DNA from: UBA4733 sp036734945
Lineage (GTDB): Bacteria > Chloroflexota > UBA4733
Direction: 5' to 3'
NCBI GenBank assembly: GCA_036734945.1
Contig: DAIMXP010000005.1
Location: forward strand, 1 to 64,000
DNA: 64,000 bases
In this document: piece after piece, positions 40,380 to 47,555 of the stretch
Layout of the letters: each line of letters starts with the position of its first letter
How positions within the stretch are numbered: position 1 is the stretch's first letter
The notes under the pieces: model-generated
Databases searched by the model: none
Told to the model about the DNA's origin: nothing
Seen by the model: the letters and a program-made list of their open reading frames with translations, nothing else
Translations under genes and position numbers: made by a program

Positions 40380-41212
40380 GCGGCGGAGGTACCACGCCGT
40401 GGCAATTGTGGTCCCAGCCGGGAGAAGAACGCCGCCAACCCGAGGGTCAGGAAGGTGACCCAGGCGCCGACCTGCAGTGCCGTGGGGGCCGCGGCGTAAC
40501 CGACGAGCCCGTGCAGGATATCGCCCAGCGTGCTTTGATCGGACAGCACAAAGTTCACATCCCAGAGGGCGCGGCTGCCGCCGGGCAGCACGTGCAGGTC
40601 TTGCAGGTTACGGACGGCATTGGCGAGCAAGCCGGCCGCCACCACCATGAGTGCTGCCCCGACGATGGTGAAGAAGCGCTGGTAGTTGAGGCGCAGGCCG
40701 ACCCGGTAGATCGCCACACTGAGTGCCAGCGAGACGGCCAGACCGAGCAGCGCGCCGGCAAGCAGCGATTGGACGGAACTCTGAAAGGCAATGGCCAGCA
40801 GGAAGATGACGGTCTCCAGCGCCTCTCGGCCGACGGTGACGAAGGCGAGCAAGGCCAACGGCAGGGCCGAATGGCCGGCAACAGCCGCACTCACCTGCGT
40901 GCGCAATACTGATCGCATGCTGCGGCTGTTACGTTTCATCCAGAACGTCATGTAGGTCAGGATGACGACGGCGAGCAGAAAGACGCCCGTCTCGAACCAG
41001 GTTTGCGCCACCGAATTGATAAAGGCACTGCGTGAGAGCGCAAAGAGCGCCACGCCGCCGGCGCCGGCCAGCAGTAACGCCGCGCCGACGCCGGCAAAGA
41101 CCCAGCGGAACAGGTCGCGCCGGCCGGTGGCGGCCAGGAGGGTGCAGATGATCGTGATGATCAGGCTGCCTTCGATGCCCTCACGCAAGAAGATCAAGAA
41201 ACTGCCGAGCAC
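40376..41212 (-). CDS. FTR1-family high-affinity iron permease
   Basis: The 278-residue membrane protein has seven or so helices and the two REXXE motifs that bind Fe(III): REGIEG near residue 10 and REALETV in the second half. The GTG start at 41212 has AAAGG seven bases upstream. No EfeO or EfeB partner is adjacent. A perfect palindrome at 41276-41297 lies about 64 bp upstream of the start, suggesting control by an iron-dependent repressor. Confidence 0.9.
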   Translation of the reverse strand: MLGSFLIFLREGIEGSLIITIICTLLAATGRRDLFRWVFAGVGAALLLAGAGGVALFALSRSAFINSVAQTWFETGVFLLAVVILTYMTFWMKRNSRSMRSVLRTQVSAAVAGHSALPLALLAFVTVGREALETVIFLLAIAFQSSVQSLLAGALLGLAVSLALSVAIYRVGLRLNYQRFFTIVGAALMVVAAGLLANAVRNLQDLHVLPGGSRALWDVNFVLSDQSTLGDILHGLVGYAAAPTALQVGAWVTFLTLGLAAFFSRLGPQLPRRGTSAA

Positions 41213-41275
41213 GTTTTGGCCTTTCACACTGTTCTGACGCGCTGTACACCGCAGTGACGATGGCAACGCCTGACG

Positions 41276-41297
41276 TAAGTAAGGGTACCCTTACTTA
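41276..41297. promoter_or_regulatory. perfect 22-bp palindrome, candidate DtxR/IdeR-type iron box
   Basis: The half site TAAGTAAGGGT is followed directly by its exact complement. The TAAG...CTTA layout recalls DtxR/IdeR operators (TTAGGTTAG-type). Its place upstream of the FTR1 iron permease supports iron-responsive repression. The repressor gene is not in the window. Confidence 0.75.
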
Positions 41298-41407
41298 GCG
41301 TCCCGGTCAATACCCGACCGTACCACTCGGGATTAGTGCCAAACGTGCTCGGGAGACGGAGCGACCGAGGGGCAAGCAGACGCCGCGGCGGCGGAAGTGT
41401 GCGGCGA

Positions 41408-41860
41408 TCAGGCGGCGAGCTTGGCAGCGTCGCCCGACTTGAGGCGGTAGGCGATGCCGTGCGAGGCCAATCCTATGCCCCAACCGAACATGGGCCAGAC
41501 CGGCCAGAAGTAGCCGCCTGGGGAAGTCAAGAGCCAGATGACGATCAAGCCGGAGATCACCGACGCATAGGAGAGGGCATGCGCGCGGAACCCTTGCCGG
41601 CAATCCGCCAAAGTAGGCGAACTATTGCTTGCGGCCACTATGACCGGGCGGCCGGTGGCGGTGACCGGGTTACTGACGGCGGTACGCGGTAGGTCGCGCT
41701 GTAGCCCGTCGAGGTCGGCGTAGGTGCGCGCGGCCATCGCCTGACCGATGCGCTCACGCAACTCCTCCGTGGTGAGGCGGCCATCGGCATAGTGACGTTG
41801 CAGGTCGGTCACCACGACCTGGCGATCAGCGTCGGACGCGCGCAGTTCGGGAGACGGCAT
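41408..41860 (-). CDS. DUF1707 and 2TM-domain membrane protein
   Basis: The 150-residue protein begins with a DUF1707 domain, ELRASDADRQVVVTDLQRHYADGRLTTEELRERIGQA, and ends with two hydrophobic segments (YASVISGLIVIWLLTSPGGYF and WPMFGWGIGLASHGIAYRL) of a 2TM domain. Such proteins are common in Actinobacteria and Chloroflexota; the function is not known. It is transcribed alone. Confidence 0.85.
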   Translation of the reverse strand: MPSPELRASDADRQVVVTDLQRHYADGRLTTEELRERIGQAMAARTYADLDGLQRDLPRTAVSNPVTATGRPVIVAASNSSPTLADCRQGFRAHALSYASVISGLIVIWLLTSPGGYFWPVWPMFGWGIGLASHGIAYRLKSGDAAKLAA

Positions 41861-42043
41861 CGTCCCTACTTTCCATCACGCATGCAAAGCGCCTACGCAT
41901 TGCATTGTGCCATGGTTGCGGCGACGGCGTCAACCGGATAGGTTACTACAACCCTAGGCACGTCAGCGAATGGCATGAGCACATGCGGTTGACGGCACGT
42001 AAGACTCAGGATGGCCTCGATCTTGAAAAAGGGTATCATGACT

Positions 42044-42070
42044 GTGTACAGATACTATCCTGTCGTACAC
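42044..42070. promoter_or_regulatory. inverted repeat before ParDE copy 2
   Basis: GTGTAC (42044-42049) and GTACAC (42065-42070) form an inverted repeat 22 bp before the antitoxin ATG. This is a candidate antitoxin operator, but the sequence differs from that of copy 1, implying separate DNA specificity. Confidence 0.5.
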
Positions 42071-42091
42071 TGACGGGATCAAGGAGGATAC

Positions 42092-42358
42092 ATGACGACC
42101 ATGGCAGAGCCAACGACGACCGTCACGGCCCGAATTCCCCAAAAGGTGAAAGGTGAGCTCGACGCGCTGGTCAGGGCCACCGGACGGAATAGGAACCTCC
42201 TCGTCGCGGAAGCCCTCCGGCGATTTATCGACGTACAGCGCTGGCAAATCAGCCAAATCGAGGAGGGCATACGCGCCGCCGACGCCGGTGATTTCGCAAC
42301 CGATACGGAGATGGACGAGCTTTGGTCGGAGTTTGGCCTCGAGCCGGAGACACAGTAG
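42092..42358 (+). CDS. ribbon-helix-helix antitoxin (ParD-like), copy 2
   Basis: The 88-residue protein contains VTARIPQKVKGELDALVRATGRNRNLLVAEALRRF, nearly identical in layout to the copy-1 antitoxin at 37865, and ends with a similar acidic EFGLEPE. ATG 42092 has AAGGAGG four bases upstream. It is first of a two-gene module and the likely autoregulator. Confidence 0.92.
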   Translation: MTTMAEPTTTVTARIPQKVKGELDALVRATGRNRNLLVAEALRRFIDVQRWQISQIEEGIRAADAGDFATDTEMDELWSEFGLEPETQ

Positions 42359-42372
42359 GAACGCGCGGCGGG

Positions 42373-42660
42373 GTGAGGGTCCGCTGGTCAACCCCTGCCC
42401 GCCTGCAACTTCGACACCAGACTCGCTACATCGCGGCCGATAGTCCGAACGTCGCGCGCCAGGTCGCCCAGCGCGTCCGAGAAGCGGTGAGGGGACTGGC
42501 AGACTACCCTCTCATGGGACATCCCGGCCAGATCGTCGATACGCGAGAGCTTGTGGTACCGCGCACCCCCTTCACTGTGGCCTATCGAGTCGTTGATCAG
42601 ACGGTCGAGATCATCGCAGTCATCCACCAGGCACAACAGTGGCCGGAGAGCTTCGCGTAG
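42373..42660 (+). CDS. ParE/RelE-family toxin, copy 2
   Basis: The 95-residue toxin begins (GTG 42373) MRVRWSTPARLQLRHQTRYIAADSPNVARQVAQRV and shares IVDTRELVVP and PFTVAYRV with copy 1. The start was set by alignment to copy 1. It lies 14 bp after the antitoxin stop. It probably targets gyrase or mRNA. Confidence 0.9.
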   Translation: MRVRWSTPARLQLRHQTRYIAADSPNVARQVAQRVREAVRGLADYPLMGHPGQIVDTRELVVPRTPFTVAYRVVDQTVEIIAVIHQAQQWPESFA

Positions 42661-42690
42661 CATGGCTGTTTCCACGGCCGCCGAGGATCT

Positions 42691-43680
42691 CTACGAGAGT
42701 GCCTCCCAGGCCCGCTGCAAATACGATTCATACGCCGCTTCGTTCTCCTCTTGCCAGTTTGGTGATCGGCTCGCCAGGCGCTGATCGCGTCCCAGGGGGA
42801 TCTCGTACAGCGAGCGAGCAAAGCGCGTCACCCACCAGACCAGCATCAGGCGGTAATAGGTCCGGATGCGTGTGGCGACCGCCGGGTCAGTGCTGCGGGC
42901 GCTGTACGTATCGATCACCCACTGGCGCCGGGCCGGAGTCATCTGGCGAAAGCTTGGCGCAGTGAGGAGGTCGGCCAGCTCGAAGGCCGAATCGCCCCAG
43001 CCGCTGTACTCCCAATCGACGGAGGCCCAGCCTGACGTGCGGCGAAGGAAGTTGTTCGCGTTGCAATCGCCCCGGCAGAGGTGCGGCTGAACCTGCCCCC
43101 ACGCGGGAAAGGTTGTTCGATCCAGGTGGGTAAGCAGCATTTGGAGGGATTTCGGCCGCTGGTTGGGCGGTATCCGATCCACGTTTTCCTGGATGCGAGT
43201 CCGCCCTCCCGCAGCCGACAGCATCGTGAGCACCACCGGTGGGAGCGGTGATTTCAGCATGTCCGGCGTGAGGGAATGGATGGCGCACAGGTGCTCGAGC
43301 AAAGCGCCCCACTCCTCGTCGTGTACCGGCGGCTCGTCAAGGACGGTCCCAGCCAGCCACTGCTGAACGACCACGGGCTGCGGAAAGCGCTCACGTTCCA
43401 GCAGCAGCGGCTTGGGGGCGATGTTCAGGCCGACCTGCTGCAAGGCCAGGAGGGCGCCGTACTCCCGGCCGGCGCGATCGCGGGCATCGCGGATGGTGAA
43501 CTTGACGGCGAGATCGGCTTCTTCGCTCGTGACCCGATACAGGACGTTATTGGCGCCGCCGCGGATGCGCTCAATCTGCCATTGCTGCCACTGGGTGCGA
43601 TCTTGCAGGTCGGCCATGGCAAGGTGATCGAGGAGTGGAGCCAACACATCGAGTGGCATCCAAGGTTGAACGTTGGGCAC
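42691..43680 (-). CDS. aminoglycoside phosphotransferase-like kinase
   Basis: The 329-residue protein has the APH/choline kinase fold: GGANNVLYRV (nucleotide loop), DLAVKFTI (lysine), catalytic HLCRGDCNANNFL and metal-binding VDWEYSGWGDSAFELADLL. GTG 43680 has AAGGAGG six bases upstream. Such kinases phosphorylate small alcohols or antibiotics; resistance is possible but not shown. It is preceded by the palindrome at 43702-43722. Confidence 0.85.
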   Translation of the reverse strand: MPNVQPWMPLDVLAPLLDHLAMADLQDRTQWQQWQIERIRGGANNVLYRVTSEEADLAVKFTIRDARDRAGREYGALLALQQVGLNIAPKPLLLERERFPQPVVVQQWLAGTVLDEPPVHDEEWGALLEHLCAIHSLTPDMLKSPLPPVVLTMLSAAGGRTRIQENVDRIPPNQRPKSLQMLLTHLDRTTFPAWGQVQPHLCRGDCNANNFLRRTSGWASVDWEYSGWGDSAFELADLLTAPSFRQMTPARRQWVIDTYSARSTDPAVATRIRTYYRLMLVWWVTRFARSLYEIPLGRDQRLASRSPNWQEENEAAYESYLQRAWEALS

Positions 43681-43701
43681 GAGGCGCCTCCTTGCCGGAA
43701 A

Positions 43702-43722
43702 GTACACTGCGTGTCAGTGTAC
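43702..43722. promoter_or_regulatory. 8-bp inverted repeat upstream of the kinase gene
   Basis: GTACACTG and CAGTGTAC flank a five-base centre, 22 bp before the start codon of the phosphotransferase-like gene. Size and position suit an operator for a dimeric repressor. No regulator gene is adjacent. Confidence 0.5.
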
Positions 43723-43872
43723 CAACCTGCCATGGCCAAGGAAGGGTATTCGCAGCACCGGCGATGTAGCTCGCATGCGGTATAACGTCTCAAGAGGCGA
43801 CGGTCTGTCGTGGGGTGAGGTGTTTGTCTTGCCGACGATGGCGTAGGGCTGAAAAAGCAAAGGAGGATAACC

Positions 43873-44238
43873 ATGGATGCGCTGGCATTACTGCGCGACC
43901 AGGCAGCGATGGTGGATAATCTGGCAACCCAGGTGGTCGCCAATCTGACCGCTGAGCAGGCGGTCTGGCACGTCGACGGGGCGACCACAAACCCTATCGC
44001 CGCGACCTTCATGCACCTCTATTTCTCGGAAGATCGAATGGTGCAGCAGCGCCGTCAGGGGTTGCCGACCATCTTCGAAGCGGGCGGCTGGCGGGAGCGT
44101 ATCGGCTTCAATCCAGATGCTCCCTGGGCGCAAACGGCACAGGCCGATCCAGACGCGATGCGCGCCTATGCCGCCGAGGTGCGAGAGGCGACGAAGCGCT
44201 TCCTGGGCAGCCAGGGTGTTCGTGGCTTCCCCTTTTAG
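43873..44238 (+). CDS. DinB-family protein, C-terminally shortened
   Basis: The 121-residue product resembles the first three helices of the DinB/YfiT four-helix bundle (MDALALLRDQAAMVDNLATQVV, NPIAATFMHLYFSEDRMV). The family normally has about 150-170 residues with a further helix and His residues, absent here; the last residues (GSQGVRGFPF) look like read-through. It has AAAGGAGG upstream of the ATG. A hairpin follows at 44241-44258. It is probably a truncated, non-functional gene. Confidence 0.7.
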   Translation: MDALALLRDQAAMVDNLATQVVANLTAEQAVWHVDGATTNPIAATFMHLYFSEDRMVQQRRQGLPTIFEAGGWRERIGFNPDAPWAQTAQADPDAMRAYAAEVREATKRFLGSQGVRGFPF

Positions 44239-44240
44239 CG

Positions 44241-44258
44241 TCGGCTCTTCCGAGCCGA
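44241..44258. terminator. short hairpin between convergent genes
   Basis: TCGGCTC and GAGCCGA pair over 7 bp around TTCC between the DinB-like and uracil-DNA glycosylase stops. There is no T-tract, so terminator function is tentative. Confidence 0.35.
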
Positions 44259-44272
44259 TGTCCACTATCGAT

Positions 44273-44959
44273 CTATAGGTCAGTTTCAGGTTCATCGAGC
44301 GCAAAGGTGACACGCCAGACGGCCAGTTGGGCCAGGGCACTGTCGACGAGCGCGCGGTGGGCCGGATCGTTGAGCCAACGGCTGACGCCGGAGGGGTGGG
44401 GGAGGGGCAGCAACCAACACTCGCCTTCCTTTCGCCAGGTCCCAACGAGCGCTTCCAGCGGGCCTGGCGAGTAGAACTCGGCGATAGCGAGCTTGCCGGC
44501 GAGCAGCACGACGCGCGGTCGCAGCAGGGCCAGCTCGCTGCGCCACCAATGAGCGCATAGGCCACGCTCTGCTTCGCTCGGTGGCCGGTCGCCGCCGCCC
44601 GATGCACTCCGACCGGGATCGCAGCGGGTGACGGAACTGAGGTAGATGTCGCGACGCAGCGCCCCCGGTTCAAAACCCGCCCGCAAAAGCCAGTGCTCCA
44701 GTACGCGTCCACTGGGTCCGGCGAATGGCATACCGGCAGCGCTGGAGCGTACGCCAGGAGCCTGGCCGAGCAGGAGCACCTTGCGCGGCCCTTGCTCCCC
44801 CACGACAGGATTGGCGCGCGTCAACAGGCCAGCTTCCTGGCAGGCGCGGCAACGGCTGAGCTGCTGCTGCAACGCCTGCAAGCGAATGGCACGCTCCTCT
44901 GCCATGGCGGTACCATCGTTCCTAGATTCACCGGCAGGAGGATCAAGCGGCATGTCCAT
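44273..44959 (-). CDS. uracil-DNA glycosylase, Fe-S type
   Basis: The 228-residue protein matches the family 4/5 uracil-DNA glycosylases, which remove uracil from DNA. Four cysteines for a [4Fe-4S] cluster are visible: CRACQ, TRCDPG and GLCAHWW. Motif 1 reads GQAPGVRSSAAGMPFAGPSG, with Gln where family 4 has Glu. Motif 2 is HPSGVSRWLN. The start at 44959 has AAGGAGG seven bases upstream. It adds to the base-excision repair set in this region. Confidence 0.9.
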   Translation of the reverse strand: MDMPLDPPAGESRNDGTAMAEERAIRLQALQQQLSRCRACQEAGLLTRANPVVGEQGPRKVLLLGQAPGVRSSAAGMPFAGPSGRVLEHWLLRAGFEPGALRRDIYLSSVTRCDPGRSASGGGDRPPSEAERGLCAHWWRSELALLRPRVVLLAGKLAIAEFYSPGPLEALVGTWRKEGECWLLPLPHPSGVSRWLNDPAHRALVDSALAQLAVWRVTFALDEPETDL

Positions 44960-45115
44960 GACGCGGCCTCCTTGCGCTTTCGCGCACTGCCTGGCGACGC
45001 ATGCCCGTATTGTACTGCGGGAGTTACGGATCCCAGGGCGAGGCCAATAGTCCGCCGCCAAAACCTACCAGTCTCCCGGAAATTTAGGGCGGATTTGCTA
45101 TTTATCGATCCCGTC

Positions 45116-45145
45116 TTGACAAAATAGTAAGTTATGGTATATCTA
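45116..45145 (+). promoter_or_regulatory. promoter before the DUF2089 remnant
   Basis: A perfect TTGACA lies in an AT-rich pocket, followed after 16-18 bases by TATATC/TATCTA. It would drive the broken DUF2089 gene and possibly the ABC exporter genes behind it. Confidence 0.65.
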
Positions 45146-45197
45146 TGGGCCTGTCACAAAATAACCATCGCAGTTTCGGCAGGTATCGCCGCTGGTA

Positions 45198-45563
45198 GTG
45201 CCTCCAAATCTGAGACGGTTATTTCATGACGGGCCCTATGCTATTCCAGATCAAAATATTGCATCGACGCCCACCAAGTGCCCGGCCTGCGCCGCTGAGT
45301 TGATCGTCAGCCGCCTGGAGTGTCCGGCCTGCGGTACGGAGGTTGTGGGCGCCTTCCGGTCGGGTCGTCTCCTGAATCTGCCGGAACCGCACGCTTCGCT
45401 GCTGGAACTATTCCTGCGCGTGCACGGCAACGTCAAAGAGTGGAGCGGGAACTGGGCATCTCCTATCAAATTGAACCCTTCTACGTGGCGCCAGGCATGC
45501 GGCACGAAAAATGCCGTGCAGTGGCCCGATGTACCATTTAGCCGCAGGCGCCAGAATCGGTGA
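45198..45563 (+). pseudogene. frameshifted DUF2089 regulator gene
   Basis: The frame encodes KCPACAAELIVSRLECPACG, TEVVGAFRSGRLLNLPEPHASLLELFLRVHGNVKE, the zinc-ribbon and first helix of DUF2089 regulators. Right after VKE the frame changes: the expected VERELGISY continues one base out of frame, consistent with a one-base deletion near 45441. The rest of the helix-turn-helix region does not match the family. The protein would be truncated and probably inactive. It lies just upstream of the ABC exporter pair that it may once have regulated. Confidence 0.75.
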
Positions 45564-45581
45564 GTGCAGAAGCGGTGGGGA

Positions 45582-47555
45582 ATGAGCGCGTGGCAACAGT
45601 GGCTGGCCAGCGCGCAGCGCCTATCCTCGCGTCTGCCTGCGGCACGCGCTGAGCTCGGCTACGTCATCCGGCTGGTGTTCCCCCGCGCGCCCGTCGCCAG
45701 TGCCATGTTGCTCATGCAAGGCGTGCTGGGCGGACTCAGCACGCCACTCCTGGTGTGGGCGATGGCCGGCCTCGTTAACGCGCTGGTTATCGTCCAGCAG
45801 GCGCCGGTCGATCCCTGGTTGCCCACCAGACCCTGGCTGACCGCGCTGCTGATCGCCACACTGCTGCGCAGCCTCACGCCCGCCGCCAGCGGCTACGCGG
45901 CGGCCCTGTTGCGGGAGCGCGTCAACGCGGCCATGCAACGCAGCATTCTCCAACAGTCGGTGGCGCTGCCGCTCGCCGCCTTCGAGCGGTCGGAAGTCTA
46001 CGCCAAGCTGGACGCTGGCCGCATCGCTTTGCAGAGTCCGCTGGTGGACGCGCTGTGGGACCTGAACATGCTGGCGACGAACCTGATTGCGGCGGCGGGT
46101 CTGCTGATCCTGTTCCTGCAAGCCAGCTGGCTGCTCACGGCGATGCTGCTGGCCACGATCGCGGCGCGGGCCGTGCTGGCCACTCGCTCGTCCAGCGCCT
46201 TTACCAGCAGGCAGCGAGGCAACCTGCCGAGCCGGCGGGAAGCGGACTACTGGGCCGGCCTGTTGACAAGCCGCGAAGCAGCTCCGGAACTCCGGCTCTA
46301 CGGCCTGGCCAGTGCGCTGGAGCGCCGCTGGCGAAGTGCCTACGACCGCTATCAGGGTGCAGCGGTCAGCGGGCGGCGCCGCATGTTTGCGCTAGAGGTG
46401 ACCAGCACGGCGTTGCAGGAGCTGGTGAGCTTCTTGAGTGTGCTCGTCTTGCTGCTGCTGGCCTTGCGCGGCTCCGTCAGCATCGGCAGCCTGGTCGCCC
46501 TGCTCTACGGCATCAGTCGCTATCGTTCGCTCGCCTGGACAATCTCCGGCGGCATCGGGCGGCTGGTGGAGCGCTGGGCGCCGGTCACCTACCTGCGTGA
46601 GTTCCTGGCGTTACCGACGGAAAGCGAAGGGAACGGCCCGGAGGTGCGGCGCGAAGCGGGCAAGCCGGCGACACGAGAAAGCGGACGGGCGGCGGGCATT
46701 GGCGACAGTGCCGCCCCTCCAATGCTCCGGCAGGGCGTGAGCTGCCAGCAACTCAGCTTCACCTATCCGGGCGCCAACCGTCCCGCGCTCTCCAGAGTGA
46801 ATCTCACCTTCCGCGCGGGCGAGCACGTGGCGCTGGTGGGTGAGAACGGCGCAGGAAAAACCACCCTGGTCAAGCTGTTGCTTGGCCTCTACCAGCCGAC
46901 GGAGGGGCGCATCAGCGTGGACGGCGTCGACCTGACTGCCCTCGACCCGACCGTGTGGCGGCGCCAGGCGACGGCCATCTTCCAGGACTTCGTTCGCTAC
47001 CCGACGACGGCACTGGAGAACATTGCCTACGCCGACGTGACGCTGCTGGCGAGCGAGCGGTTCCTGGAGGAACCGGCGCCGGCGCCGGTCGTGGCGGCTG
47101 CCCGGCAGAGCGGCGCCGACGCCGTCATCATGGACCTGCCCCAGGGCTACGCCACCTTGCTCGGCAAAGAGTTTGTGGGGGCGGCGGACCTGTCGACGGG
47201 GCAGTGGCAGCGCCTGGCCCTCGCCCGGGCCTACCTGCGCGACGCCCAACTGGTGGTGCTGGACGAGCCGACGGCAGCGCTGGACCCGCGCGGGGAGGTG
47301 GCGGTGTACGAACAGTTTGCCGCGGCAGCAGCGGGACGCTGCGCGGTGTTCATCTCCCACCGCCTGGGGTCAGCCCGGCTGGCCGACCGCATCGTGGTCC
47401 TACGAGCGGGAGAAGTGGTCGAGCAAGGCGCCCACGAGTCCTTGCTGGCCGAGGAAGGTGAATACGCCCGCATGTTCCGGCTCCAGGCCGCCTGGTACCG
47501 GCCGGATGGTGTTGCCGCCGGAGAGCAGACGCACCAGGAAAGCGAGCGACGGTGA
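45582..47555 (+). CDS. ABC exporter half-transporter 1 (fused membrane and ATPase domains)
   Basis: The 657-residue protein has an N-terminal membrane domain with about six helices (residues 40-330) and a C-terminal ATPase. Walker A is GENGAGKTTLVKLLLG (near 420), the signature is LSTGQWQRLALARA, Walker B is LVVLDEPTAALD (near 557) and the H-loop is ISHRLGSA. The signature has Thr-Gly-Gln-Trp for the usual Ser-Gly-Gly-Gln. Start ATG 45582 is favoured; GTG 45564 is possible. It overlaps the next ABC gene by 4 bp, so the two probably make a heterodimeric exporter. Confidence 0.92.
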   Translation: MSAWQQWLASAQRLSSRLPAARAELGYVIRLVFPRAPVASAMLLMQGVLGGLSTPLLVWAMAGLVNALVIVQQAPVDPWLPTRPWLTALLIATLLRSLTPAASGYAAALLRERVNAAMQRSILQQSVALPLAAFERSEVYAKLDAGRIALQSPLVDALWDLNMLATNLIAAAGLLILFLQASWLLTAMLLATIAARAVLATRSSSAFTSRQRGNLPSRREADYWAGLLTSREAAPELRLYGLASALERRWRSAYDRYQGAAVSGRRRMFALEVTSTALQELVSFLSVLVLLLLALRGSVSIGSLVALLYGISRYRSLAWTISGGIGRLVERWAPVTYLREFLALPTESEGNGPEVRREAGKPATRESGRAAGIGDSAAPPMLRQGVSCQQLSFTYPGANRPALSRVNLTFRAGEHVALVGENGAGKTTLVKLLLGLYQPTEGRISVDGVDLTALDPTVWRRQATAIFQDFVRYPTTALENIAYADVTLLASERFLEEPAPAPVVAAARQSGADAVIMDLPQGYATLLGKEFVGAADLSTGQWQRLALARAYLRDAQLVVLDEPTAALDPRGEVAVYEQFAAAAAGRCAVFISHRLGSARLADRIVVLRAGEVVEQGAHESLLAEEGEYARMFRLQAAWYRPDGVAAGEQTHQESERR

